A DNA stretch of 64,000 nucleotides from Carboxylicivirga mesophila (GCF_018271975.1 NZ_JAGUCN010000020.1:61128-125127); one strand, 5' to 3'. Numbered from the stretch's first letter, positions 17,931-27,584 are shown. Numbers and translations are program-made. The notes: generated by a model from the sequence alone, not told the origin.

Positions 17931-20900
17931 ATGGGGCTACTTAAACTGGGAGGAATGGCCAATTCTATTCAAAGAAAAGTTTCTATTGCATTTGTCATTA
18001 TCATTCTTATAATGTCTGCCGTATCTTTTCTTAGTATCAGGGGCATTCGTCGCCTTTCGAATGTAGTGGAAAGCACAGAACAGGTTAATCAGCTTCAAAA
18101 CAGCATATTTCACCTTCGCCTATATGAAAAACGGGCTTTTCTATCGGGCAATACCGCTCTTATTAATAAAGTTGATTCCCTCACATTCAGCATTAGTTCG
18201 CGCCTCCAAAATATCAGTCAATCAGAAGCTAACCCGCAAACAAAAGAATTACTGGCGCCGATGCACGATTTAGTAACCGCCTTTAATAAAGATTTCAAGC
18301 TCTATGCCTCCTTACATAACTACCAAAATATTTTATCGTTTAAAACGGATAGTATTTATGATGTTATTGAAAAAGAAGAGCTGCGCCATCAGGAGCTCAT
18401 TGAAGACTGGATTGCAAAAAAACGAACTATACAGCAGACAACGCTTGAATACTACAATAAAGCACATGCCCTGCTAATAGCGATACGCTCTATGCAAAAT
18501 CGCATTGAGATTGACTACTTGGGACAGGCTAGGCGCGACTCCATGGAAACCTGGTTTGACAACACCATAAACCTCACGTTTACCATTGAGAATCAGGTTA
18601 ACAACATTGAAGCTCGCAGCCATATGAAGCAGTTCAGAGCTGACTTGCGTCACTACGAGCAAACCATCTTTAGAACCTTAGATTTAATAAATAACCTCAA
18701 TGCCGTTCAGACATCATTAAAAAGCAACGCCAGCACCTTACAGAGAACTGCTGAACAAGCAGCAGCCATTCAATCGCAAATGCTAAGTAAGTGGGGCGTA
18801 CTTAGCCTGCGCTTTTTAGTAATTCTGGTGGCAGTTGCAATCATTGCAGGTATTTTAGTTTTACGCTTTTTTGTTTTTACCATTACATCGGATGAGCGTA
18901 AAAGGCGCCACGCCGAAAATGCGATTGAAGACAACAGACGCTTGCTCGATGATATTATTAACAACTCAAAAGCACTCATATACGTCAAAGATCTGGAAGG
19001 CAGGTACTCCCTTGTTAACCAAAACTGGTGCGATGAGGTTGGCCTTAAAGAGGAGGATGTGATTGGCAAAAAAGCAGAAGTCCTGTTTGCCAAAGAACCC
19101 GTCGAGCAATGGCGCGAAGTGGATCTGCAAGTAATTAACAGTGGTATCCCCATCCACTATGAAGAAGAAATCGAGTTACGAACCGGGAAGCGCTACTTTT
19201 TATCCAATAAGTTTCCGATCAGAAACAAACGCGGTGAGATACAAGCCATTTGTGGCATATCAACTGACATTACAGAACTGAACAAAGCACTGCGTGATTT
19301 GGAAAGAAGCCGTGAGAACTACCGTAACATTGTAACCAATGTGCCTGGTATCGTATACACCGGCCTGGTGGATGACAGCCGAACCATGCTGTTTCTAAGC
19401 AGTGGTTTTAATAAGGTTACTGGTTTCGAACCTGAGAATTTCCTGGATGGCGTTCAGTCATTTACCAACCTCATTTTTGATAATGACAGAGAGCGGGTGC
19501 TAGATACAATTAAACAGGCTGTTGCCCAAAACCGCTCGTATGAAGTAGAATACCGCATAACCGATGTGCGCGGTGAGATGCGCTGGCTGCATGAGAAAGG
19601 CATGTCGGTTAAACAAAGTGAAGGTGGACATTACCTGCAAGGTGTAATGATTGATGTTACCGCTACCAAGGAAGCTATCTCGGAAGTAATGATGCGCGAC
19701 CGCTTTCTGGAAGGTGTTGCTGAAGCCGTTAAGGAACTGATTGCCAACCAAGACTCTACAGAAGCTATCCGTAAATCCTTACGCATTGTGGCGCAAAGTG
19801 CAATGGTTGATCACTCATTTATATTTAAAAACGATGAGCCATTAGGCGACAACCAGCCTTCAGCATCGCATTTATACGAATGGCAAAAGGATCAAATAAA
19901 GCCAATTGAACGCACCAAGCTTCAAAATATTAAATACAGTCAAATTGGATCGCGCTGGTTCCATTTCCTATCTGACAAAAAAGACATCACGGGTTATAAA
20001 GATGATTTTGTTGAAGAAGAGCAGTTTTTATTCAATGAGTTAGGGCTGGAAAGCTTGCTGGTGGTACCTGTATTTGCCCGTAATACATTCTGGGGATTTA
20101 TTGGTTTTGGCAACACCGACAAAGGCATGCCATGGGTTGAATCACACCGGGCCATTTTCAGAGCATATACGGTTACATTGGGTATTGCAATTGCCAAAGA
20201 GAAAGATGCAGTTCTATTGAAAGAAGCCAAGGATGATGCCGAAGCAGCTACAAAGGCGAAAAGTGATTTCCTGGCCAGAATGAGTCATGAGATCAGAACG
20301 CCTATGAATGCGATTGTTGGCTGGACACACCTTGCCATTGAGAAAGAAGTCAATCCGGGACAAAACGATTACCTGAAAAAAATTCAAGGCAGTTCTAAAT
20401 CATTACTTGGCATTATCAATGATATCCTTGATTTCTCGAAGATTGAAGCCGGCAAGCTCAGCATTGAAACAATTGACTACGATCTGGAACAGGTATTTGA
20501 CGACCTGAGTAATATGGTGGCCTACAAAGCCCATGAAAAAGGCCTCGATTTTATTTATGCACTGCACGCCGATGTACCACTTAACCTGATTGGTGATCCA
20601 CTGCGCTTATCGCAGATATTGGTCAACCTGGTTAACAATGCCGTTAAATTCACCAATAAAGGTGAGATTGTCACAAGTGTTCTGGTGCTGCAGGAAGACG
20701 ATAATGAAGTGGAGTTACTTTTCGAGGTGAAAGACACCGGCATTGGTATTAAAGAGGATCTGCAGGAGTACCTGTTCGATTCATTCTCACAGGCTGATGT
20801 GTCAACCACACGTAAATACGGTGGCACCGGACTAGGATTGGCTATCTGTAAGCGCCTGTCTGAACTGATGGGTGGCAGAATCTGGGTAGAAAGCACCTAT

Positions 20901-22259
20901 GGCGAAGGAAGTTCATTCTTCTTTACAATGAAGGCAGGCAAACAAAAAGCCCAAAAACGCGATTTATTAATTCCACCTGAAGACCTGGAAAATAAGCATG
21001 TATTGCTCCTTGACAACCATCCGGCCACCTCTTCCATTATTAAAGACATGCTGGAGCTGCTTAAGTTTAGAGTGACATTAAAAAGACGTTGCGATTCTGC
21101 GATGCTCAAGCTTGTAGAAAGTCATCAGTCCGATCCTATCGATTTGATCATTGCCGACTGGAACATCCCCGGCAATAAGTTCAGCCATGCCATACAGGAG
21201 CTATACGTTAATAACACTAGCAAAGTACCAATTCTTGTTCTCATTAACGACTTCGGTCAGGACCATGACCTTCAAACCTTTATAAACAACAAGGCCATCG
21301 GTTCAATTATAAAACCGGTTAACTTCTCAACACTACACGATGCTTGCCTGGAAGCATTTGGTAAAGAAAAGACCAAATCGGCATGGCGCAAAAAAGAACC
21401 CGGGTTATACCTCAATGAGCTCAGACAACAGGAAGAAGTAAAAGTACTGTTGGTAGAGGATAACGAGACCAACAAACAAATCGGAATAGAATTGCTGGAA
21501 CTGGCAGGTTTAAATGTGGATGTCGTATCAAACGGCAAAGAAGCTATTGCTGCTGTTCGCGACGGAGGCCCCAACTTTTTTGACCTTGTTCTGATGGACA
21601 TCCAAATGCCTGTGATGGATGGGCTTGATGCCACTAAAGGCATATTAGCCATGGAAGAACATGCCAGCTTGCCAATTATTGCCATGACAGCCGATGCCAT
21701 TGGTGGTATTAAAAAGAAATATCTCAATGCAGGCATGGTGGATATGATAGCCAAACCCATTGATCCTGAACAAGTTTATAAAAAAATTCTGAAATGGGTG
21801 GAAAAAAGAAGAGGCAGTAAGCGCCACAAACGTAAACCCATTGCAATTGTTGAAAAACCAGTAATAGAAATAAAACCCGACAGTAATAATTTGCCAGAAA
21901 TAAAGGGAATTAATGTTAATGAAGGAGTTAAGCGATTTGCCAACCGATGGGACTTCTTCAAACGTCTTTTGCAACGTTTCTATTTCGACCACACCAATTT
22001 TGTGTTGGAATTTAATGCAGTAAGAGAATCAGAAAGAGATGCTGCAGAGCGCATGCTGCACTCTTTTAAAGGTATTTCGGGCACTATTTCGGCACCTAAA
22101 CTCTATGAATTAGCCATTCAAACCGAGCAGGATTTTAAAAATGAAGAGCCCAAGTTTAATGAGCATTTTAAAGAATTATCTCAAGAATTAGAAACTATTT
22201 TGAAAGAATTAAGTACAAATAAAGCAGTTGATGTTGAGGGGTTTGAAAAACCAAAATAA
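17931..22259 (+). CDS. Hybrid sensor histidine kinase with two receivers and HPt
   Basis: 1442 residues. Membrane segments at about 18-36 and 293-317 flank a helical periplasmic sensor of about 255 residues. The cytoplasm then holds PAS (331-450), PAS with PAC (460-580), GAF (590-760), HisKA with H786 (RMSHEIRTPMNA), and HATPase with DTGIGI (935-940) and GGTGLGL (964-970). Two receivers follow: the first (1022-1140) keeps D1076 and K1128 but has D-N in place of the acidic pair. The second (1170-1290) is canonical, with D1223 and K1275. An HPt domain carries H1377 in LHSFKGISG. It has no output domain, so phosphate must leave to a separate regulator, which is not encoded nearby. Confidence 0.95.
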   Translation: MGLLKLGGMANSIQRKVSIAFVIIILIMSAVSFLSIRGIRRLSNVVESTEQVNQLQNSIFHLRLYEKRAFLSGNTALINKVDSLTFSISSRLQNISQSEANPQTKELLAPMHDLVTAFNKDFKLYASLHNYQNILSFKTDSIYDVIEKEELRHQELIEDWIAKKRTIQQTTLEYYNKAHALLIAIRSMQNRIEIDYLGQARRDSMETWFDNTINLTFTIENQVNNIEARSHMKQFRADLRHYEQTIFRTLDLINNLNAVQTSLKSNASTLQRTAEQAAAIQSQMLSKWGVLSLRFLVILVAVAIIAGILVLRFFVFTITSDERKRRHAENAIEDNRRLLDDIINNSKALIYVKDLEGRYSLVNQNWCDEVGLKEEDVIGKKAEVLFAKEPVEQWREVDLQVINSGIPIHYEEEIELRTGKRYFLSNKFPIRNKRGEIQAICGISTDITELNKALRDLERSRENYRNIVTNVPGIVYTGLVDDSRTMLFLSSGFNKVTGFEPENFLDGVQSFTNLIFDNDRERVLDTIKQAVAQNRSYEVEYRITDVRGEMRWLHEKGMSVKQSEGGHYLQGVMIDVTATKEAISEVMMRDRFLEGVAEAVKELIANQDSTEAIRKSLRIVAQSAMVDHSFIFKNDEPLGDNQPSASHLYEWQKDQIKPIERTKLQNIKYSQIGSRWFHFLSDKKDITGYKDDFVEEEQFLFNELGLESLLVVPVFARNTFWGFIGFGNTDKGMPWVESHRAIFRAYTVTLGIAIAKEKDAVLLKEAKDDAEAATKAKSDFLARMSHEIRTPMNAIVGWTHLAIEKEVNPGQNDYLKKIQGSSKSLLGIINDILDFSKIEAGKLSIETIDYDLEQVFDDLSNMVAYKAHEKGLDFIYALHADVPLNLIGDPLRLSQILVNLVNNAVKFTNKGEIVTSVLVLQEDDNEVELLFEVKDTGIGIKEDLQEYLFDSFSQADVSTTRKYGGTGLGLAICKRLSELMGGRIWVESTYGEGSSFFFTMKAGKQKAQKRDLLIPPEDLENKHVLLLDNHPATSSIIKDMLELLKFRVTLKRRCDSAMLKLVESHQSDPIDLIIADWNIPGNKFSHAIQELYVNNTSKVPILVLINDFGQDHDLQTFINNKAIGSIIKPVNFSTLHDACLEAFGKEKTKSAWRKKEPGLYLNELRQQEEVKVLLVEDNETNKQIGIELLELAGLNVDVVSNGKEAIAAVRDGGPNFFDLVLMDIQMPVMDGLDATKGILAMEEHASLPIIAMTADAIGGIKKKYLNAGMVDMIAKPIDPEQVYKKILKWVEKRRGSKRHKRKPIAIVEKPVIEIKPDSNNLPEIKGINVNEGVKRFANRWDFFKRLLQRFYFDHTNFVLEFNAVRESERDAAERMLHSFKGISGTISAPKLYELAIQTEQDFKNEEPKFNEHFKELSQELETILKELSTNKAVDVEGFEKPK

Positions 22260-22264
22260 GATGC

Positions 22265-23830
22265 ATGATACAATATTGTAAATGGATAGTTTCCGGGCTT
22301 CTGCTAATCGCTCTGATGGCTTGCCAGGATGTAGAACCTGTTAGCAAACCAATAATTGCTTATCACTTTAACAATACGTTAAAGAACTCGGGAATGGTAA
22401 AAACAGCCATTTACGGACCCCAAGCAGCATCTTTTGCCTATTCAAAAAAAGACACCAGCCTCGATTTATCGCTCAATGCCTCAACACGCCAGCCACTTGC
22501 TATTAAACTGAAAGATAACTTTTCATTGAGCGACTATAAAGGTTTCACGGTGGCCTTTTGGGTCAAGAAGTTCCCATCCGATCCTCAAAACTATACTATC
22601 TTATCACATACTTATCAGGATTCAACCTGTGTGCAAGGCTGGAAAATCAACACACCCGCCAATGGCGCCTGGGAATGGCATCTGTCAGACGGCTGGGATG
22701 ACTGGTACTACCAACCAACAGCCAAACAAACCATTAACGATGGTAAATGGCATTTGTTAGCTTTCTCCTATGACAAAGAATTGCAAGAAGCCCGCTTGTT
22801 TTACGACGGCAATAACGTTGCTGTCATCTCACTCCAAAACAACAAATTATCACTCAATAGCAGCCTGATTCATTTAGGCATTGCCGATAGTAATCAGCAC
22901 AACATGGATCTATTCAATGGCGAAATTGATGATTTGCTTATTTGGTCGAGAGTAATCCCCGATAAAGAGATACAACTGCTGTACCGTCAAAAGGCCAGGC
23001 AAAAGTTGCAAACAGACAACACAAAGGAACAGTTTAAAGTAATGACCTGGAATATTTGGGATGGGGCTGTTCACGATGGCCGATTTGTTGGCGTTAAGCG
23101 CATTACCGAAATTATTGAACAGGCCGACGTTGATATTGTCGTATTGCAAAAATCTGGACAAGCAGCACCGTTTATTGCCGATGCATTAAATTACAAACTG
23201 TACCAACGAAGCAACAATTTAACTGTACTTAGTCGGTTTCCAATTATAAATGCGCACAATGTATTTCAACCCGAAACTGTGGGATGTATTGAACTTTCAT
23301 TACCTAACGAAAAATCATTATTCATCTGCCCGATAAACCTGAACGCAACACCTAATTTGTCTGCATATATTCAATCAGGCGTTGCAGATACAGACTCGAT
23401 CCTGCAATGGGAATCGGCAACAAGAGGTAAGGAATCTCAGTTTATCTTAAGCGAGCTCAATTATCAAATTACCAATGCCAATAAAAAACCAATAATAATT
23501 GCAGGCGATTTTAATTCAGGCTCCCACCTTGACTGGACAGCCAAAAACGCCCGCCATAACTATGGTTTGACAATTGCATATCCAACAACTCTAAATTTTG
23601 AGAAGAACGGATTAATTGACACCTACAGAAGGAAGCACCCTGATGAAACCAAGCACTTTGGTTATACCATTTCGCCTCGCTTCGATAGCATCATGAAAAA
23701 CAGAACCAACTTCATTTACTACAAAGGCCAGCAACTTAAGCCTGTTGATAGCTATTTAATTGATGAACATCCTCAAACGTTCCCTTCTGACCATGCAGCT
23801 TTGGTGACCACATTTACATGGGAGGAGTAA
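22265..23830 (+). CDS. Lipoprotein with LamG and endonuclease/phosphatase-fold domains
   Basis: 521 residues. The lipobox cysteine is C20 (LIALMAC). Residues about 50-240 form a concanavalin-like LamG domain (FTVAFWVKKFP, DGKWHLLAFSYD, GEIDDLLIWSR). Residues 257-520 are an endonuclease/exonuclease/phosphatase domain: MTWNIWDG, GDFNSGSHLDW and the final PSDHAALVTTF. The metal-binding Glu of the usual LQE motif is Lys here (VVLQKSG, K296), so catalysis may be altered or lost. The gene starts five bases after the hybrid kinase stop and is probably cotranscribed with it. LamG suggests glycan or surface binding. Anchored in the inner or outer membrane. Confidence 0.82.
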   Translation: MIQYCKWIVSGLLLIALMACQDVEPVSKPIIAYHFNNTLKNSGMVKTAIYGPQAASFAYSKKDTSLDLSLNASTRQPLAIKLKDNFSLSDYKGFTVAFWVKKFPSDPQNYTILSHTYQDSTCVQGWKINTPANGAWEWHLSDGWDDWYYQPTAKQTINDGKWHLLAFSYDKELQEARLFYDGNNVAVISLQNNKLSLNSSLIHLGIADSNQHNMDLFNGEIDDLLIWSRVIPDKEIQLLYRQKARQKLQTDNTKEQFKVMTWNIWDGAVHDGRFVGVKRITEIIEQADVDIVVLQKSGQAAPFIADALNYKLYQRSNNLTVLSRFPIINAHNVFQPETVGCIELSLPNEKSLFICPINLNATPNLSAYIQSGVADTDSILQWESATRGKESQFILSELNYQITNANKKPIIIAGDFNSGSHLDWTAKNARHNYGLTIAYPTTLNFEKNGLIDTYRRKHPDETKHFGYTISPRFDSIMKNRTNFIYYKGQQLKPVDSYLIDEHPQTFPSDHAALVTTFTWEE

Positions 23831-23946
23831 ATACTTTCTACCTAAAACCATTGGTTAGCAATTAAAAAAGGACTGGTACTAAAAAAATATGTAAATTGGA
23901 TAAGGGAAAAACCTATTTGGCATGTCCTTTAATAAACTAGTTGTAA

Positions 23947-24531
23947 ATGACTGTACAGTTAGACCCAAATATCCAGGATCGTGTGCTTTTGGAAAAAATT
24001 AAAGCAGGTGACGAACGTGCTTTTGAGCTGGTTTTTAAGAACTACTACCCGCACTTGGTGCTACTTGCCCAAAAATACCTTGGAGATAAAGATCTATCTG
24101 AGAGTATTGTGCAAGGTGTATTTGTAAAAATGTGGGAAAAAAGAAGGGAAACAGATATCAAATCACTGAAAGGCTTTTTGGTGGTAGCCGTTCGAAACAA
24201 ATGTACCAATGAGCTTAAACACCGTCAGGTCGTTTATCAATACGAGAAAAATCAAAGCGAAAAGCCTGAGCCTGTTTGGATGTCGTTTAATGAAAATGTG
24301 TACCTGAATAAAATTAATAGTGTTATTGACGAATTGCCCGAACAACGAAGGCGCATATTCAGAATGAGCCGGATGGATGGACTTAAGTACAAAGAAATTG
24401 CCGAGAAACTAAATATATCGCCAAAAACAGTTGAAGTGCAAATGGGAAAAGCACTCAAATACCTGAGGGAACAGTTGCAACCTCTTAAAAAGCAAATGTT
24501 GGCAACCTTACTATTATTGCTAATGCTTTAA
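23947..24531 (+). CDS. ECF sigma factor, FecI-like
   Basis: 194 residues, with sigma region 2 (about 25-90: FELVFKNYYPHLVLLAQKY) and region 4 helix-turn-helix (about 130-185: MSRMDGLKYKEIAEKL and then SPKTVEVQMGKALKYL). The pattern is the Bacteroidota FecI-type group that works with FecR anti-sigma factors. The FecR gene follows after 8 bases. A third, STN-domain gene comes next, so the sigma factor should respond to a signal read by that protein. Its target promoters are unknown; autoregulation is typical. Confidence 0.93.
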   Translation: MTVQLDPNIQDRVLLEKIKAGDERAFELVFKNYYPHLVLLAQKYLGDKDLSESIVQGVFVKMWEKRRETDIKSLKGFLVVAVRNKCTNELKHRQVVYQYEKNQSEKPEPVWMSFNENVYLNKINSVIDELPEQRRRIFRMSRMDGLKYKEIAEKLNISPKTVEVQMGKALKYLREQLQPLKKQMLATLLLLLML

Positions 24532-24539
24532 TTGTGTGA

Positions 24540-25511
24540 ATGATGAACAAAGAAAACGAAAATATTCGCTGGAGCCTGTTGGCTAAAGATGTGTCGGGAG
24601 AGCTGAGTGCCCAGGAGCATGAACAACTTCATAATGAGCTTGCCAACAATCAGGATATTGAAAAACAGGTGAAAAAGCTATGGGGCGATGCACACTACGC
24701 TCAAGCCCTTAAAGATATTAACACTGATAAAGCCTGGAGTAACGTTAAAACGCAAATCAACTCCAATAAAAAAGGTATTTTATTTAAACGCTACATGGCC
24801 ATTGCGGCAACGCTGGTAATTATACTTGTTTCCAGCCTGTTTGTAGGAATCATATCAAAACAACAGACCTCTGTTATTAGTACAACACATAGTATTGAAA
24901 AGGTGGTTTTGCCTGATGGTACCACAGTTGACCTTAACCATGGAAGTACAATTACTTTCCCAAGAAAATTTAAGGGCAATACACGAAAGATACAATTGAA
25001 TGGTGAAGCATTTTTTGATGTTGTCAGAAACGAAGCCATGCCATTCATCATAGAAACCGAACAGATCAATATCAGTGTACTTGGCACATCTTTCAATGTG
25101 AAAGCCTATGAAGGTGCAACAAATACTGAGGTTATTGTAACAAGTGGCAAAGTAAAAGTCGACTCAAAACTTAATAGCGAAAATGTTATACTTGAAGCTG
25201 GAGATGCTGTTAACTACTCAGTAAACTCAAATACTTTAGAAAGACACAAAGTATTTACTAACAATTACAAAGCCTGGAAAACGAAGGAACTGGAATTCAA
25301 CAATACCAGCCTATCTGAGGTTATTCAAACAATTGAAGACAGCTATCATATATCAATAATTGTTGGCGACAGTATTTTCACTGAAAACAAAGTTTTGAAT
25401 GCAACCTTCAGCAAATATTCTCTCGAACATGTACTGGAGTCTGTTTGTACATCATTTAACTTACAATACTCTAAACAGGGCGAAGCATATTTTATTGAAA
25501 ACAGGCATTAA
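24540..25511 (+). CDS. FecR-family anti-sigma factor
   Basis: 323 residues. A cytoplasmic N-terminal part (about 1-80) holds back the sigma factor. One membrane segment (about 84-103) precedes the periplasmic FecR domain (about 110-215: LPDGTTVDLNHGSTITFP, GEAFFDVVRNEAMPFII, VLGTSFNVKAY). The C-terminal domain (about 245-320) is the DUF4974 type that contacts an STN domain. It is immediately downstream of its sigma factor gene. Its STN partner is presumably the protein at 25621-27096, which is not a transporter. Confidence 0.93.
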   Translation: MMNKENENIRWSLLAKDVSGELSAQEHEQLHNELANNQDIEKQVKKLWGDAHYAQALKDINTDKAWSNVKTQINSNKKGILFKRYMAIAATLVIILVSSLFVGIISKQQTSVISTTHSIEKVVLPDGTTVDLNHGSTITFPRKFKGNTRKIQLNGEAFFDVVRNEAMPFIIETEQINISVLGTSFNVKAYEGATNTEVIVTSGKVKVDSKLNSENVILEAGDAVNYSVNSNTLERHKVFTNNYKAWKTKELEFNNTSLSEVIQTIEDSYHISIIVGDSIFTENKVLNATFSKYSLEHVLESVCTSFNLQYSKQGEAYFIENRH

Positions 25512-25620
25512 GCCAATATTTAAGGTTTAAAACAAATAATATCTGCAAAGGATTTGAAAAGAAAATGATACATTGTAATGGAATAATCATCTAAATCTAA
25601 ACCATAACTGCTCCATTAAA

Positions 25621-27096
25621 ATGAACAGGCACCTTCTAAGTAAATTTTGGCTTATCCTTTTTTTCATTTGCTTATTGCCTGAAACGCATGCACAGATTAC
25701 ATCAATTAATCAACAAGGCATCACCATAGAGGCCTTGTTTGATTCGCTAACCAATCAAACGGCCATCGATATCGCATACGATGTTAGCGCGATTCCATCA
25801 GATAGTGCTGTTAACGTGAATTTTCAGAATAAACATGCCCTTCAAATAGTTCAGGAAGTTTTGAGGAATTGCCAGGTTGACATTACCTATCTCAATGGTC
25901 AGATAATAATTAGCAAACAGCTCCCTGCACCTCAAAAACCCCAACATATTGTACTTACCGGAACCGTTCTGGACCAGTCAGATGGTAATGCACTTCCATT
26001 GGTTAACATCTCTGTCATTGATAAACCATTGGGCTCCATTACTAATTCCATTGGGCAATTCGAATTTAAATTGCCACATAGCTATGCAGGACAACAACTG
26101 GCGTTTTCTTTCTTAGGCTACAACACAACTTTCTTAGCCATACCAAAGGAGGACTCTATCATTGATATCCGCCTGACACCAACGTCGGTGAGACTCGATG
26201 AAATAGAAGTGACATATAAAGATCCACAAACAATTGTAGAGCAACTTAGAACACATCATCGCAACAATTATTTTGATGCCCAAACGGTTCTTGAAGGCTT
26301 TTTCAGGGAGTCAATAAAACAAGATGAATCATACGTCCAGGTATCCGAAGCAATTATTGAAATAATAAAGCCCAACTACTATAATCCGTCTAACCTGGAA
26401 CGTGTAAAATTTATCAAAGGTCGTAAAAAGAACGACCTGCGCTCGATGGATTTTATTGATTTTAAGTTAGAAGGTGGGCCATTTCAATTCTCACGTATTG
26501 ACATAGCCCGCTATCAGGATTTTTATCTGGAAGATAAGCAACTATATAAATACACCTACGATGGCATTGCCATTTTAAATGATGAGATTGTTTACAAAAT
26601 CAAATTCAGACCAATAAATGACGATGGCGATTTGCTTTATAACGGCACACTTTTTATTCATTCCGAAAGCTTTGCACTTGTCAGAAGTGAATTTAAACTA
26701 ACCAATAAAGCCCTGAAGACGAGCGGTAAAACATTAATCAGAAAAGCATCAAGAAAGATTAAAGTAAAGCCATTGGCTGCCACATACTATATTGATTATC
26801 GCTATTGGGAAAACAAATGGATACTTAACCGTATTAAAGGTGAAATTGTTATTCGAATCAACGATAAGAATCAGAAAGTCAACTCTGTATTTACAGCAAC
26901 CACCGAACTACTGATTAGTGATTGTACCATCAACGAAAAGTACAAACTTAGGCCTTCAGAACTATACAAATCAAAGTATGTTCTGGCCGATCAGATTAAA
27001 GAAACCGATGAGGAATTCTGGAAAGACTATAATATAATACGTCCCGACGAGGAGCTGGAGAAAGTATTTAAACAAACAAAGGTTGTTTCCAAATAA
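25621..27096 (+). CDS. STN plus carboxypeptidase-regulatory-like protein, no barrel
   Basis: 491 residues. A signal peptide ends at THAQ (about 25). An STN domain (about 28-100: FDSLTNQTAIDIAYDVSAI, YLNGQIIISKQ) and a carboxypeptidase-D-regulatory-like fold (about 112-195: LTGTVLDQSDGNALPLVNIS, IGQFEFKLP) follow. These two modules normally begin SusC-type TonB receptors. Here the plug and barrel are missing, and a roughly 290-residue beta-rich domain of unknown function (about 200-491) takes their place, resembling part of the DUF5686-type surface proteins. As third gene of a sigma/FecR set it probably supplies the STN signal without importing anything. The stop codon lies inside a long hairpin. 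Confidence 0.8.
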   Translation: MNRHLLSKFWLILFFICLLPETHAQITSINQQGITIEALFDSLTNQTAIDIAYDVSAIPSDSAVNVNFQNKHALQIVQEVLRNCQVDITYLNGQIIISKQLPAPQKPQHIVLTGTVLDQSDGNALPLVNISVIDKPLGSITNSIGQFEFKLPHSYAGQQLAFSFLGYNTTFLAIPKEDSIIDIRLTPTSVRLDEIEVTYKDPQTIVEQLRTHHRNNYFDAQTVLEGFFRESIKQDESYVQVSEAIIEIIKPNYYNPSNLERVKFIKGRKKNDLRSMDFIDFKLEGGPFQFSRIDIARYQDFYLEDKQLYKYTYDGIAILNDEIVYKIKFRPINDDGDLLYNGTLFIHSESFALVRSEFKLTNKALKTSGKTLIRKASRKIKVKPLAATYYIDYRYWENKWILNRIKGEIVIRINDKNQKVNSVFTATTELLISDCTINEKYKLRPSELYKSKYVLADQIKETDEEFWKDYNIIRPDEELEKVFKQTKVVSK

Positions 27097-27148
27097 GTTG
27101 ATGGGACGATAAAATGAGTGGTTTTATAGTCTTGTTTGGAAACAACCT
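27080..27148. repeat. Long two-tier hairpin overlapping a stop codon
   Basis: The outer arms (27080-27097 and 27131-27148) form 17 Watson-Crick pairs and one G-U pair. An inner stem pairs 27105-27114 with 27122-27131 around one mismatch. The left arm contains the last codons and TAA stop of the STN-domain gene. It separates convergent genes, so it may act as a two-way terminator, though no T run follows. Confidence 0.7.
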
Positions 27149-27172
27149 CATGGGATTGGTCATTGAAAAATT

Positions 27173-27412
27173 TTATGCGCAATGTTTCTGAAGGTAATCA
27201 ATAGTCGATTTTACAGAAGTCAGTTGCGGTATCTCGTCATTTTGAATAGCCACATCAAATCGTGTTTCTAAATAAAATAAGAAACAATTCATATCTAAAT
27301 CATCAACAAAAAGTTCTTCACGTAGCGAGGCTTCTTCACTGATTCGGTTCTTCGGCACACCAGTTTTTCTTAAAACTTTGTACAAATTACGCCTTATCGC
27401 TTTAGCATTCAT
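27173..27412 (-). CDS. Acyl-carrier-protein-like, phosphopantetheine serine missing
   Basis: 79 residues from the ATG at 27412; an upstream ATG at 27439 would leave almost no leader after a -7-like box and would exceed the normal ACP length. The sequence aligns along its whole length with ACP: helix I (AKAIRRNLYKVLRKTG), EEASLREELFVDDLDMN, FYLETRFDVAIQNDEI, and TSVKSTIDYLQKH. The site that is DSLD in carrier proteins reads DDLD, so the serine carrying 4'-phosphopantetheine is Asp. It therefore cannot carry an acyl chain in the normal way and may be a regulatory or structural ACP relative. It stands alone between convergent and divergent neighbours. Confidence 0.7.
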   Translation of the reverse strand: MNAKAIRRNLYKVLRKTGVPKNRISEEASLREELFVDDLDMNCFLFYLETRFDVAIQNDEIPQLTSVKSTIDYLQKHCA

Positions 27413-27576
27413 ATCAAATTCTTTTTTGTTTACATTCATTAGACAATCCAAAGACAATATGGACGTATCTTTTTTTTGAATTTTTTTGAAAAAAATTCAA
27501 TTATCCACTAAAAACAAGGCTTATCAACTGATTACCTGCTATTTAATAATTATATATTTTTTCACTTTTTTCTCCT

Positions 27577-27584
27577 TAACTTTG
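27577..27584 (+). promoter_or_regulatory. -7 box upstream of the Omp85-like gene
   Basis: TAACTTTG, an exact TAnnTTTG match, lies 29 bases before the GTG start at 27614. A -33 element is not clear. Confidence 0.45.
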
